From Flavobacteriaceae bacterium (GTDB lineage Bacteria; Bacteroidota; Bacteroidia; Flavobacteriales; Flavobacteriaceae), in the NCBI GenBank assembly GCA_016763215.1, contig JAESUF010000390.1:1-13601 (forward strand): a DNA stretch of 13,601 nt, in the 5' to 3' direction. The translations under genes and the position numbers were made by a program. Numbering within the stretch: the first letter of the stretch is position 1; each line of letters starts with the position of its first letter. This document shows, piece by piece, positions 13,439-13,601 of this stretch. Below the pieces are notes generated by a model. It worked only from the letters and a program-made list of their open reading frames with translations. It ran no database searches and was not told the DNA's origin.

Positions 13439-13601
13439 AAAAAGAACCACTATAAAAGCGATTCTCGATGCGTTAAATACCGTACGGAGCACTCATGAAT
13501 TTAATAAAACAATCGCAAAAAATAGTAAGAGTTCGTGGATTGCATAAGAAAAAAGCTGCCTTCTTTTTCTATTCATAACAAGTGTCTTTAATATACTGAA
13601 A

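Noticed and set aside
13493..13601. Minus-strand reading frames at the right edge (one ending NS-stop at 13493, one ending DTCYE-stop at 13569)
   Set aside because: They are open to the window edge and one is followed by a weak hairpin, so a gene tail is possible, but they are too short and lack recognisable sequence; a longer window is needed.

Overview
The window looks like chromosomal DNA of a low-GC member of the Flavobacteriaceae (phylum Bacteroidota). The signs are a short RpoD starting MRQLKITKQ, two GLPGLI-family secreted proteins, a CarboxypepD_reg-like/beta-barrel outer-membrane protein, A-rich leaders without clear Shine-Dalgarno sites, and promoter elements of the Bacteroidota type (TTTG / TAnnTTTG). 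I see no tRNA, rRNA, CRISPR array or insertion sequence.

Left part (1-1735). The minus strand carries the 5' part of rpe (ribulose-phosphate 3-epimerase, with a one-base frameshift, cut by the window edge) and then rpoD with its own terminator. The 408-base region upstream of rpoD has no protein gene. It holds palindromes, two hairpin terminators, a probable small RNA, and an ECF-type promoter.

ECF block (1681-3807, plus strand). An ECF sigma factor with a TTG start, a 60-residue soluble protein, and a small MscS-type channel that lacks the C-terminal vestibule domain are packed as one operon. A 101-residue two-helix membrane protein follows. The sigma gene and the 101-residue gene share a promoter pattern (TGTGAC, 16-17 nt, GTC), which suggests autoregulation and a small envelope- or turgor-stress regulon. 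An RNA hairpin with an identical UGGGGG loop, the same bulged A and a different but still paired stem lies on each side of this block. Each copy runs into an intrinsic terminator. This pair is the most unusual structure in the window.

Middle (3826-11449). On the minus strand are a deoxynucleoside kinase, an OmpR-type response regulator and its membrane histidine kinase (8-nt overlap). Transcribed away from the kinase are two GLPGLI proteins and a ~916-residue outer-membrane beta-barrel protein, the last broken by a one-base deletion near 9215. Between the divergent units are three TTAAC boxes spaced exactly 10 bp apart, placed where a response regulator could act on one or both promoters. The simplest reading is a two-component system controlling an envelope locus.

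Right part (11454-13438). A clear TTTG-N17-TATATTTG promoter precedes a geranylgeranyl-reductase-type flavoprotein and, 3 nt later, a polytopic membrane protein of unknown function. Together they suggest modification of isoprenoid lipids or carotenoids. The last 163 bases hold no gene I can support.

Two conserved genes (rpe and the outer-membrane protein) each miss one base. Assembly or sequencing indels are a likely cause and should be excluded before calling them pseudogenes.
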